A stretch of 64,000 bases of DNA, taken from positions 7,843 through 71,842 of the forward strand of contig CAVDMV010000006.1 of assembly GCA_963610315.1 (NCBI GenBank), given 5' to 3'. The position numbers and the translations under genes were made by a program. The notes under the pieces were generated by a model, which did no database searches, had not been told where the DNA came from, and saw nothing but the letters and a program-made list of their open reading frames with translations. This DNA is from UBA3210 sp963610315. Lineage in GTDB: Bacteria; Bacillota_I; Bacilli_A; RFN20; CAG-449. Of this stretch, positions 44,852 through 53,379 are shown in pieces (the stretch's first letter is position 1; every line of letters starts with the position of its first letter).

Positions 44852-45602
44852 TCGATAATATTTCCCTCGCTAAAGAAATGTAAGCTTGTGAACCAGAAGC
44901 AGTTGGTCTAAAGATAGTGACAGGTTTACCAATCATTGCCGCTTCAGCTAAAGAAGAATTACGAGGAATTTGAGTAGTAAATGTCTTTTCTTTAAATAAG
45001 CCTCTAATTTCTTGAGTAACTTCAGTTGCGAGTCTTAATCTAGCATCATACATTGTTAATAAGAAGCCTAATATTTCAATATCAGGATTATAATCTTGTT
45101 GAACTTTTGAAATAGTAGATAAAATTTGCGCTACTCCGTCCATTGCAAAATATTCACATTGAACAGGAATTAAACAAGATGAGGATGCGCATAAAGCGTT
45201 TAATGAAAGTAAGCCGAGTGAAGGAGGACAATCAATAATGATAAAGTCATAACCTTCATTTAAATTTTCTAAAGCATTTTTAAGTCGATAAAATGGTCTA
45301 CTAGTTCCTTGAACTTCACTTTCAAAAGTAGCAAGTTTTAAATTGCTTGATAAGATATCGATATTAGCAGTATCCGTATGAATAATTGCTTTATTAATAT
45401 CAACTTTACCGAGTAAAACATCAACGATATTTTTCTTAACTAAAGTGATATCGATTCCAACTCCACGTCCGCAGTTACCTTGAGGATCCATATCGATTAA
45501 TAATACTTTTTTATTAAATTTTGCTAAAGCTCCACCTAAGGAGATGGCAGTAGTAGTTTTACCTACTCCACCTTTTTGATTTGCTATTGATATAATTTTC
45601 AT
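44838..45602 (-). CDS. parA: ParA/Soj chromosome partition ATPase
   Basis: 254 residues. Deviant Walker A KGGVGKTT at 10-17, Walker A' IDMDPQGN, Walker B IIIDCPPSLG. Works with ParB to segregate the origin region and influence DnaA. Soj-like, with no N-terminal HTH. Linkage to rsmG and mnmG is the conserved origin-proximal order of Firmicutes. Confidence 0.95.
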   Translation of the reverse strand: MKIISIANQKGGVGKTTTAISLGGALAKFNKKVLLIDMDPQGNCGRGVGIDITLVKKNIVDVLLGKVDINKAIIHTDTANIDILSSNLKLATFESEVQGTSRPFYRLKNALENLNEGYDFIIIDCPPSLGLLSLNALCASSSCLIPVQCEYFAMDGVAQILSTISKVQQDYNPDIEILGFLLTMYDARLRLATEVTQEIRGLFKEKTFTTQIPRNSSLAEAAMIGKPVTIFRPTASGSQAYISLAREILSNEKE

Positions 45603-45611
45603 AAATTCTCC

Positions 45612-46316
45612 TTATAATGGGCGTTTCTTTATTTGTCCATAATTTCTTGGATATTTAGAGTTTGTTTTCCCTATTTTCTTAATGAAAATATTAATTCTAA
45701 TATCATCATTTGATATAAGATGTTCTTCTTGAACAAAGTCTTCTTTTAAAGATAATGTTTTTAAAGCATTAGATGCTTCTTTTAATTCTTCTAAACCAAT
45801 TTTACCTTTTAAAGATATAAAAGTACCATTAATTTTTAAATAAGAAGCAACTAATTCTAATAAAATGTTTAATCTAGATACTGCGCGAGCGGTCACTACA
45901 TCAAAGTTTTCTTCATGTCCTTTAATGTAATTTTCCGCGCGATCATTAATAATAACAACGTTTTTTAAACCTAATTTATTAACGACATTTTCTAAGAAAT
46001 TACATCTTTTTGCCGTAGGTTCTAAAAGAGTTAGTTTAGCTTCAGGATAGCTTATAGCTAGTGGAATACCTGGAAAACCCGCTCCTGAACCGACATCAAG
46101 AATATTTTTTGAATTTAAATTAATCTTAAAAGAGCAAAGTAAAGAATCATAAAAATGTTTTTCATAAACATCTTCATCTTCAATAATTGTCGTTAAATCC
46201 ATCACTTTATTATATTCTTGTAAAGTTCTTAAATATAATTCAAATTGTTCAATTTGTCTAGGCGATAAATCTAATCCCTTCTCTTTTAATTTAATAATAA
46301 ATTCTTCTTTTTTCAT
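45612..46316 (-). CDS. rsmG: 16S rRNA (guanine527-N7)-methyltransferase
   Basis: 234 residues. SAM-binding motif DVGSGAGFPGIPLAI, LLEPTAKRCNFL, and VTARAVSRLN are diagnostic of RsmG (GidB). Begins one base after the mnmG stop. Confidence 0.95.
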   Translation of the reverse strand: MKKEEFIIKLKEKGLDLSPRQIEQFELYLRTLQEYNKVMDLTTIIEDEDVYEKHFYDSLLCSFKINLNSKNILDVGSGAGFPGIPLAISYPEAKLTLLEPTAKRCNFLENVVNKLGLKNVVIINDRAENYIKGHEENFDVVTARAVSRLNILLELVASYLKINGTFISLKGKIGLEELKEASNALKTLSLKEDFVQEEHLISNDDIRINIFIKKIGKTNSKYPRNYGQIKKRPL

Positions 46317-46317
46317 G

Positions 46318-48174
46318 TTATTTTCCTATCTTTATGTGCATTAATAAGACAGATATATCAGCAGGATTAACCCCGGATATTCTGCTTGCTTGAGAGATGG
46401 TTAATGGACGAATATTATTTAATTTTTGTCTTGCTTCAAGACGTAATCCTTCCATATTTATATAGTCGATATCACTAGGAATCTTTACTTCTTCTAGTTT
46501 TAAAAGATGTTCAGCTTCCTTCTTTTCTTTTGTGATATAGCCTTCATATTTAACCATAATTTCTAATTGTTCCTCTTCTTCTAAAGTTAAAGAAGGGAAA
46601 TTAGGAACATAATTTTTTAATCTATTTAAAGTAACACCTGGTCTTTTTAAGATTTCTGAAACAGTAGGTCCTCCATTATAAGAAGTAAAACCTAATTCAT
46701 GCATATAAGAAACAAAGTCTTTATTCATACCCATATGAGTAGAATTCATCATCTCTTTTGTTTCATTTAATAAATCCATTTTATTTAAGAATCTTTGATA
46801 TCTTTCTTCACTTATTAAACCAACTTCATGACCAATTGGTGTTAATCTAATATCTGCATTATCGCTTCTCATAAGTAAACGATATTCCGCGCGCGAAGAT
46901 AATAATCTATAAGGTTCTTTTGTTCCTTTAGAAACTAAATCGTCAATCATAACACCGATATAAGCTTGATCTCTTCTTAAAATTAATGGTTCTTTGCCCA
47001 TAATTTTTAAGCAAGCATTAATTCCAGCCATTAAGCCTAAACCAGCTGCTTCTTCGTAACCAGAAGTACCACAGATTTGGCCTCCGATATATAGTCCAGG
47101 CCATTTTTTAATACCTAAAGTATAATCATATTCACTAGTATCTATTGCATCATATTCAATTGCATATGCATATTTAACGATTTCTGCGTGTTCAAGACCT
47201 TTTAATGAATGAACCATCTCTTCTTGAACATATTCCGGCATCGAAGTTGAAAATCCTTGTAAATAAACTAAATCAGTGTGTAAAGATTCTCTTTCTAAGA
47301 ATAATTGATGTCTTTCTTTATCCGCGAATCTTACCACTTTATCTTCAATTGAAGGACAATATCGAGGTCCAACACCTTTAACAATTCCCCCGTACATTGA
47401 AGATTCTAATAAATGATCTTTAATAATTTGATGTGTTTTTGCGTTTGTATATGTTAAATAACAAACAATTTGATTTTCAAAAGGAACAATATGAGATTCC
47501 TCAAAACTAAATTTTAAAGGTCGATTAGTTCCATATTGAGGTTCTAAAACTGAATAATCAATACTACTTTCTCTAATTCTTTGAGGAGTACCTGTTTTAA
47601 GTCTAATTGTTTTAATTCCCATTTGTTGAAGATATGGAGATAATCCTAATGAAGGTTTTTCTCCATCCGGGCCATCACTTTTAACTGTATGTCCTCTTAA
47701 AATAGAACTTTCCATATAAGTACCAGTTGTTAAAATGACCGCTTTAGAAGTAATTTCTTGATCATTAATTCTTACGCCGTAAACATGGTTATCATCATGA
47801 ATTAATGAAGTGACCATTCCTTCTAAAATAGTTAGATTATCAGTATGCTCAGCAAAATCTAGCATAACGCGTGGATAATCTAATTTATCTTCTTGGGCTC
47901 TAAGGCATTGAACACCAGGTCCTTTACCAGTATTAAGCATTTTCATTTGTAAGCATGCTTTGTCCGCGCCAAGCCCCATCATGCCACCGAGCGCGTCAAT
48001 TTCTCTAACGACAATACCTTTCGCACTTCCTCCAATAGAAGGATTACAAGGCATGTTAGAAACTTTGTTTTTATTTAATGTAACAAGTAAAGTTTTCATG
48101 CCTAAATGTGCGCTAGCGAAACTAGCCTCCATTCCAGCATGTCCTCCACCTACTACGATAACATCATAATCCAT
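46318..48174 (-). CDS. mnmG: tRNA uridine-34 carboxymethylaminomethyl modification enzyme MnmG
   Basis: 618 residues, full length. FAD motif VGGGHAGMEASFASAHLG, GIVVREIDALGGMMG, and the C-terminal tRNA-binding helical domain (ISGVNPADISVLL). With MnmE it modifies wobble U34 of tRNAs. The usual partner mnmE is not adjacent; instead the gene starts at the sufB stop (sharing a base), joining the Suf operon to the rsmG-parAB group. Confidence 0.96.
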   Translation of the reverse strand: MDYDVIVVGGGHAGMEASFASAHLGMKTLLVTLNKNKVSNMPCNPSIGGSAKGIVVREIDALGGMMGLGADKACLQMKMLNTGKGPGVQCLRAQEDKLDYPRVMLDFAEHTDNLTILEGMVTSLIHDDNHVYGVRINDQEITSKAVILTTGTYMESSILRGHTVKSDGPDGEKPSLGLSPYLQQMGIKTIRLKTGTPQRIRESSIDYSVLEPQYGTNRPLKFSFEESHIVPFENQIVCYLTYTNAKTHQIIKDHLLESSMYGGIVKGVGPRYCPSIEDKVVRFADKERHQLFLERESLHTDLVYLQGFSTSMPEYVQEEMVHSLKGLEHAEIVKYAYAIEYDAIDTSEYDYTLGIKKWPGLYIGGQICGTSGYEEAAGLGLMAGINACLKIMGKEPLILRRDQAYIGVMIDDLVSKGTKEPYRLLSSRAEYRLLMRSDNADIRLTPIGHEVGLISEERYQRFLNKMDLLNETKEMMNSTHMGMNKDFVSYMHELGFTSYNGGPTVSEILKRPGVTLNRLKNYVPNFPSLTLEEEEQLEIMVKYEGYITKEKKEAEHLLKLEEVKIPSDIDYINMEGLRLEARQKLNNIRPLTISQASRISGVNPADISVLLMHIKIGK

Positions 48175-49568
48175 TATCCGATACTTCCTTCCATATCCAT
48201 CTTAATTAGTTGATTTAATTCAACTGCATATTCCATTGGTAATTCTTTTGAGAAAGGTTCAATGAAACCCATAATAATCATTTGAGTTGCTTCTTTTTCA
48301 GTAAGTCCGCGACTCATTAAATAAAATAATTGTTCTTCATTAATTTTTGAAACGGTCGCTTCATGTTCTAAGAATGAAGAATTGTTATTACAAATATTTG
48401 TAGGTATTGTATCACTTGCAGATTTATCATCTAAAATTAAAGTATCACATTCAACATGTGATTTAGAATGTTCTGCATTTTTAGCGATAAATACTTTACC
48501 ACGGTAATTAGCTACTCCACCTCTTTTAACGATTGATTTAGAGATGATATTGCTAGTTGTATAAGGGGCTAAATGAATCATCTTTGCTCCAGCATCTTGA
48601 TATTGGTCTTTATCGGCAACAGCAATCGAAATACAAGTTCCTTTCGCTCTTGGTCCATTTAAGACACAAGAAGGATATTTCATATTTAGTTGAGAACCAA
48701 TATTTCCATCGATCCATTCCATAAGGCCATCACTTTCGACAAGGGCTCTTTTAGTAACTAAATTAACAATATTAGTTGACCAGTTTTGAATAGTAGAATA
48801 TCTACATCTACCACCTTTTTCAACATAAATTTCAACTACTGCCGCGTGAAGAGATTCTTTAGAATAAATTGGGGCAGTACATCCTTCAACATAATGAACA
48901 TCCGCGCCCTCATCAACAATAATTAATGTTCTTTCAAATTGTCCTGATTTTTCATTATTAATTCTAAAATAAGATTGAAGAGGTTTTTCTAAATGTACCC
49001 CTTTTGGTACATAAATAAAGCTTCCACCTGACCAAACAGCCCCATTTAAGGCTGAATATTTATTGTCGTTATAAGGAACAACTTTATTAAAATATTTCTT
49101 AAAAATCTCTGGGCAAGTTTTTAAAGCCATATCAGTTGAAAGGAAGATAACTCCTTTTTCTTCTACTTCTTGAAGCATGTTATGATAAACAACTTCTGAT
49201 TCATATTGAGTAGAAACACCAGCAAGATATTTAGCTTCTGCTTCGGGAATACCAAGTTTTGAGAAGGTATTCTTAATAGTTTCAGGAACTTTATCCCATG
49301 ATTTTTCTTCTTTGTTACTAGGTCTAGTAAAATAAGTAAATGAATTAAAATCGATATTAGATAAATCAGGTCCATAACTAGGATTCTTAAGTTCTAAGAA
49401 AGCTTTATATGACTTAAGTCTAAATTCTAACATCCATTCAGGCTCACCTTTTAAAGAAGAGATTTCTCTAATGATATCTTCATTTAAACCAACATTAGTT
49501 TTAACGACAGAAACGTCTTCATCTTTAAAACCATATTTATATTCATGTTCATTTAAATCGTTATTCAT
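48174..49568 (-). CDS. sufB: Fe-S cluster scaffold SufB
   Basis: 464 residues from MNNDLNEHEY, with GGAG at a normal distance; two or three earlier Met codons also lie in frame. Beta-helix scaffold of the SufBCD complex where clusters assemble. Conserved segments: GAVWSGGSFIYVPKGV, EGCTAPIYSKESLHAAVVEI, SRGLTEKEATQMIIMGFIEPF. It lies last in the suf block, overlapping sufU. Confidence 0.95.
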   Translation of the reverse strand: MNNDLNEHEYKYGFKDEDVSVVKTNVGLNEDIIREISSLKGEPEWMLEFRLKSYKAFLELKNPSYGPDLSNIDFNSFTYFTRPSNKEEKSWDKVPETIKNTFSKLGIPEAEAKYLAGVSTQYESEVVYHNMLQEVEEKGVIFLSTDMALKTCPEIFKKYFNKVVPYNDNKYSALNGAVWSGGSFIYVPKGVHLEKPLQSYFRINNEKSGQFERTLIIVDEGADVHYVEGCTAPIYSKESLHAAVVEIYVEKGGRCRYSTIQNWSTNIVNLVTKRALVESDGLMEWIDGNIGSQLNMKYPSCVLNGPRAKGTCISIAVADKDQYQDAGAKMIHLAPYTTSNIISKSIVKRGGVANYRGKVFIAKNAEHSKSHVECDTLILDDKSASDTIPTNICNNNSSFLEHEATVSKINEEQLFYLMSRGLTEKEATQMIIMGFIEPFSKELPMEYAVELNQLIKMDMEGSIG

Positions 49569-50004
49569 TTCCATCATCTCCATTCAAGATTTTGTTGACG
49601 CCACGATAACCAATCGTCGCGCATTTAATTCTACTAGGTTGTTTAGAAGTATTCATAAAGACAATTGCTTCGTCTAATAAATCTGGATTATATTCTTTTC
49701 CATACATCATATTTTGGAAAGCTTCCATAATTTTTTCTACTTCTTCTACTTTCTTACCTTTTAAAAGTTCAGTCATAATGGAAGTAGAAGCAGTCGATAT
49801 AGCGCATCCATTTCCATGCCAACAACAATCAACTACAACGTCATCTTTAACAAGCATTTGGATATAGATTTTATCAATGCAACTAGTTGAATCCATATAT
49901 ACAGTTACATAATTAGGATCATTTACCTCTTTTTTATTTCTAGGGTTATTGTAATGATCCATGATGATTTCTCTCATCATCTCGTTATTAAGCGAAAAAG
50001 GCAT
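49561..50004 (-). CDS. sufU: SufU sulfurtransfer/scaffold-type protein
   Basis: 147 residues. IscU-fold protein of the Gram-positive SufU class: Cys in DSTSCIDK, WHGNGCAISTASTSIM, and Cys in SRIKCATIGY. It accepts sulfur from SufS through a zinc site. Overlaps sufS by 17 and sufB by 8 bases. Confidence 0.93.
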   Translation of the reverse strand: MPFSLNNEMMREIIMDHYNNPRNKKEVNDPNYVTVYMDSTSCIDKIYIQMLVKDDVVVDCCWHGNGCAISTASTSIMTELLKGKKVEEVEKIMEAFQNMMYGKEYNPDLLDEAIVFMNTSKQPSRIKCATIGYRGVNKILNGDDGNE

Positions 50005-51217
50005 CTAAAAAGTCCCCACCTTTCTTACACGCTTCTACAAAGAGATCAATTTCTTCCTTTGTATTGTAGAAGTATAGACTTGCTCTTACGGTAGCAAGTT
50101 CACCAATAATATTATGAAGAAGTTTTGCGCAATGTTGTCCTGAACGAACACAGATACCTTTACTTGCGAGTAAAGTACCCATATCTTGTGCGTGAACTCC
50201 TTTATAGTTAAATAGAATAATTCCTGATTCAGAATCAGCATTATAGATTGTTAATTCAGGAATATCTTTAAGTTTACTAATCGCATATGCTTTTAGTTCT
50301 CTTTCATATTTTTCAATGTTATCTAAGCCAATATTAGATAAATATTTTAATGCAGCAGCAAGTCCAATCGCTCCTGCGATATTTTGAGTACCAGCTTCAA
50401 ATTTAGTTGGAGTAATTAAGTAACCAAAATTACCACACATATCAAAGTCAGTATTCATGCCTCCACCTAAATGTAAAGGATCCATTTTATCGAGTAAATC
50501 ATATTTACCATACATTACTCCAATACCAGTTGGTCCAACACATTTATGTCCGGAGAAAACTAAGAAATCAACGTCTAAATCTTTGACATCTATTTTCATA
50601 TGAGGTGCGCTTTGAGCCGCATCTAAAACAAAATAAGCACCAAATTCATGGGTCAATTTGCATAATTCTTTAATAGGTAATACATATCCTAAAGTATTAG
50701 ATACATGGGCCAAAGAAACAACTTTAGTTTTATCTGTAATAACACTTTTTAAGTTTTCTACTGTAATTCTTCCTTGCTCATTAAGTGGAACATATTTAAC
50801 AACGATGCCTAATTCGTGTTGTAAACTAAACCAAGGTAATACATTAGAAGCGTGTTCTTCTAAAGAAATGATTACTTCATCACCAGCTTTTAAGGATTTC
50901 TTTAAACCATTCGCGATTTGGTTTAATCCTTCACTAGTTCCTGAAGTAAAGACTACTTCTTGCTTTTTTGCGTTAATGAATTTTGCAACTTCCTCACGAG
51001 CTTCATCGTAACTTCGATCAGCTTTTTCAGCGATAGGATAATCACCTCGATGTGTATTTGCCGTATAGAATTCGTAATAACCAAGTTCTGCATCAATAAC
51101 ACATTGAGGTTTAAAAGTAGTTGAAGCATTATCAAAATAAACCATTGGGCAAGATGACATCGTCTTGTTATTTCTAATCATTGGGAAATCATTTCTAATA
51201 ACATAAGGGTCAAACAT
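49988..51217 (-). CDS. sufS: Cysteine desulfurase SufS
   Basis: 409 residues from MFDPYVI, with AGGAG eight bases upstream; a longer frame extends 18 codons into sufD without a site. PLP enzyme releasing sulfur from cysteine: PLP lysine in FSGHKCVGPTG, active-site Cys in VRSGQHCAKLL. One base after sufD. Confidence 0.95.
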   Translation of the reverse strand: MFDPYVIRNDFPMIRNNKTMSSCPMVYFDNASTTFKPQCVIDAELGYYEFYTANTHRGDYPIAEKADRSYDEAREEVAKFINAKKQEVVFTSGTSEGLNQIANGLKKSLKAGDEVIISLEEHASNVLPWFSLQHELGIVVKYVPLNEQGRITVENLKSVITDKTKVVSLAHVSNTLGYVLPIKELCKLTHEFGAYFVLDAAQSAPHMKIDVKDLDVDFLVFSGHKCVGPTGIGVMYGKYDLLDKMDPLHLGGGMNTDFDMCGNFGYLITPTKFEAGTQNIAGAIGLAAALKYLSNIGLDNIEKYERELKAYAISKLKDIPELTIYNADSESGIILFNYKGVHAQDMGTLLASKGICVRSGQHCAKLLHNIIGELATVRASLYFYNTKEEIDLFVEACKKGGDFLDAFFA

Positions 51218-51218
51218 A

Positions 51219-52073
51219 TTAAAATCTCCTATCAATTGTTTCTTTGATTGAAGAAAGAATTTGTTCATCATTAAAATAATTTAGAATTGGATTTAAATAT
51301 CCTAAGGTAATTAATTTCTTTGCTTCTTCTTCTTTAATTCCGCGAGAAGTTAAATAGAAGATGTGGTCTTCATTAATTTGACCGACTACTGCCGCGTGAC
51401 TTGCTTCAACATCATTTTCATCGATACATAATGAAGGGCTAGCTTTAGCTTTACAATCTGCATCAAAAACCATGATTTTTGCGCTTTGATGTGTGGCAGA
51501 AGTTTTCGCACCTTTATGAATCTTTGATACACCTAAGAAATTCATACTCGCTCTATTTTCATTTACGCCGTAATTTTCCATTTTTGCATAAGTATGAGGT
51601 GCATAATGATTAATAGAAATATCAAATTCTTTTTTATCATCAAGAGTTGCAAGAGACGATAAATGCCATAACACTTTACTATCTCTTTCGTTTAAATTAC
51701 ATGTTACTTTGACGTTTTCATTACCATATGAAAAATCCGCGAGAGCCCCTTCATAAGTTGCTCCTAACGATAAATTAGCTTCATAGTTTGTAGAATTACC
51801 CTCGTCTAAAAATGCGATTGAATGATTAACAAAAGAATATTCACCAAGATTAAAAATAACTTTGTTTGAAGAATTATTAATTTCAATGATGCTTACTTTC
51901 TTTTTAGAAGCAAAATTAAAAACATACTTTTCTTTTTGTTCCAACTTTTTATAATCAACAAGAACAAATAAATCTTCCTCGTTATTAAAAGTAATTATTT
52001 CTTCATTCTCAGTGACTACAAAGCTAACATCATTTCTAGAACTATTTTTTAAATCTGTAACTAGATCTAACAT
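51219..52073 (-). CDS. sufD: SufD, short form
   Basis: 284 residues, well below the ~420-440 of typical SufD. The beta-helix core and C-terminal signature are present (FDADCKAKASPSLCIDENDVEASHAA, YLTSRGIKEEEAKKLITLGY), so the missing part is the N-terminal helical region. It should still pair with SufB on SufC. Reduced size may reflect genome streamlining. Confidence 0.9.
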   Translation of the reverse strand: MLDLVTDLKNSSRNDVSFVVTENEEIITFNNEEDLFVLVDYKKLEQKEKYVFNFASKKKVSIIEINNSSNKVIFNLGEYSFVNHSIAFLDEGNSTNYEANLSLGATYEGALADFSYGNENVKVTCNLNERDSKVLWHLSSLATLDDKKEFDISINHYAPHTYAKMENYGVNENRASMNFLGVSKIHKGAKTSATHQSAKIMVFDADCKAKASPSLCIDENDVEASHAAVVGQINEDHIFYLTSRGIKEEEAKKLITLGYLNPILNYFNDEQILSSIKETIDRRF

Positions 52074-52081
52074 AAAATCAC

Positions 52082-52906
52082 CTACTTAGAAATAATTTCT
52101 TTTGTTGCACATGTACCAATTGAAGTCTTGTTCATCGCAACATCTTCTTTTTCAATTTCAATACCTAATTCGTATTTAATCCATTCGTAGCCTTCAGTTT
52201 CAATTCTTTCTATGATACTAGGATCACCTTCAACCGCGATTTTACCGTTAATCATAACTGCAACACGAGTTGGATTAATCATTTTGTATAATTTTTCATA
52301 GTGAGAAATAACTAAAAATGCAGTAGAAGTAGTTTGTTGCATTTCTTTAATTGCATCGGCAACATAAACTAAAGCATCAACATCTAAGCCAGAATCAATT
52401 TCATCAAGCATAGCAAAATCAGGTTTTAAAAGTAACATTTGTAAAATTTCATTACGTTTCTTTTCTCCACCAGAAAAGCCTTCATTTAAGAATCTTTGAG
52501 CCATATCCATCGAGATATGCATCTTTTTACTTGCTTGTTCAATCGCACGATAAAATTCAAATAATTTAACTGGTGTATCTCTTCTAGCATTAACCGCGGC
52601 TTTTAAAAAGTCTGCATTTACTACGCCTGGAACTTCACTAGGATATTGCATACCTAAAAATAAGCCTGCTCTCGCTCTTTCATCGACGCTCATAGAGAGA
52701 ACATCTTTTGAATCTAATGTGATCGATCCTTGTGTAACTTTATATTTTGGATTACCCATAATCGCCGCGAGAAGTGTTGATTTACCATGTCCATTAGGAC
52801 CAAGTAAAGCAATAGTTTCTCCTTCTTTGCAGATGAGATTAACTCCTTTTAAAATTTCTTTATTTTCAACTTCAACATGGAGATCTTTGATAATTAATTC
52901 TTTCAT
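52082..52906 (-). CDS. sufC: SufC ABC-type ATPase
   Basis: 274 residues, about 25 longer than usual at the C-terminus. Walker A GPNGHGKST, signature FSGGEKKRNE, Walker B FAMLDEIDSGLD, all diagnostic of SufC. First gene of the sufCDSUB-mnmG-rsmG-parAB block. AAGGAG lies about 13 bases before the ATG, a wide spacing. Confidence 0.95.
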   Translation of the reverse strand: MKELIIKDLHVEVENKEILKGVNLICKEGETIALLGPNGHGKSTLLAAIMGNPKYKVTQGSITLDSKDVLSMSVDERARAGLFLGMQYPSEVPGVVNADFLKAAVNARRDTPVKLFEFYRAIEQASKKMHISMDMAQRFLNEGFSGGEKKRNEILQMLLLKPDFAMLDEIDSGLDVDALVYVADAIKEMQQTTSTAFLVISHYEKLYKMINPTRVAVMINGKIAVEGDPSIIERIETEGYEWIKYELGIEIEKEDVAMNKTSIGTCATKEIISK

Positions 52907-53251
52907 AAATTCGTATTAACTCCTTTTGCGTTATATATTCTACAACAAAGTAGGCATTTTTAAAACAACAATATTATTTTTTAAAAAAATAAGATTGATA
53001 CCTTATTAATCGCTATGTAAAATCGTTAGCAATATTGCTTTTTTAGTAAAATTTAAAATTTAAAAATAATAGAATTTTATGAATGTTAAAATATTTATGC
53101 TAATATAATAAATTATATTAAATATTTAGTTATATTAATATTTTTCTTAAATTTAATAAATTCTAACCGATTTTTTCGGGAGGTATTATTTTACCATATT
53201 TTTAGCATAATTATAGCCTTATTAATATTATTTCAATTAGCCAAAAGATAA
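52907..53251. other. AT-rich intergenic region upstream of the lipoprotein operon
   Basis: Divergent region between sufC and the PrsA-like gene (473 bases in all with the promoter). Its centre holds short dyads such as AGCAATATTGCT followed by T6 (about 53033-53049) and several AGCC/GGCT pairs near 53215-53265, but no gene or RNA family I recognise. Confidence 0.4.
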
Positions 53252-53290
53252 TTTAAGGCTAGTTTAAGGTTTATATATTTTATATATAAT
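53252..53290 (+). promoter_or_regulatory. CiaR-like box and promoter of the PrsA-like operon
   Basis: Exact TTTAAG-N5-TTTAAG (53252-53257 and 53263-53268), then TATAAT at 53285-53290. Distance from box to -10 is the same as at small RNA 2. Confidence 0.65.
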
Positions 53291-53379
53291 AAATATCGTT
53301 TTTATAATATTTTTCTTGAAAGGCATAGCCGTTTTGAGTATTATAAATACGTTATGTTGAAAAACAAGGAGGAATAACA

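Noticed and set aside
44015..49000. parS sites or a replication origin near parAB
   Set aside because: No TGTTTCACGTGAAACA-like sequence and no DnaA-box cluster could be found by eye.
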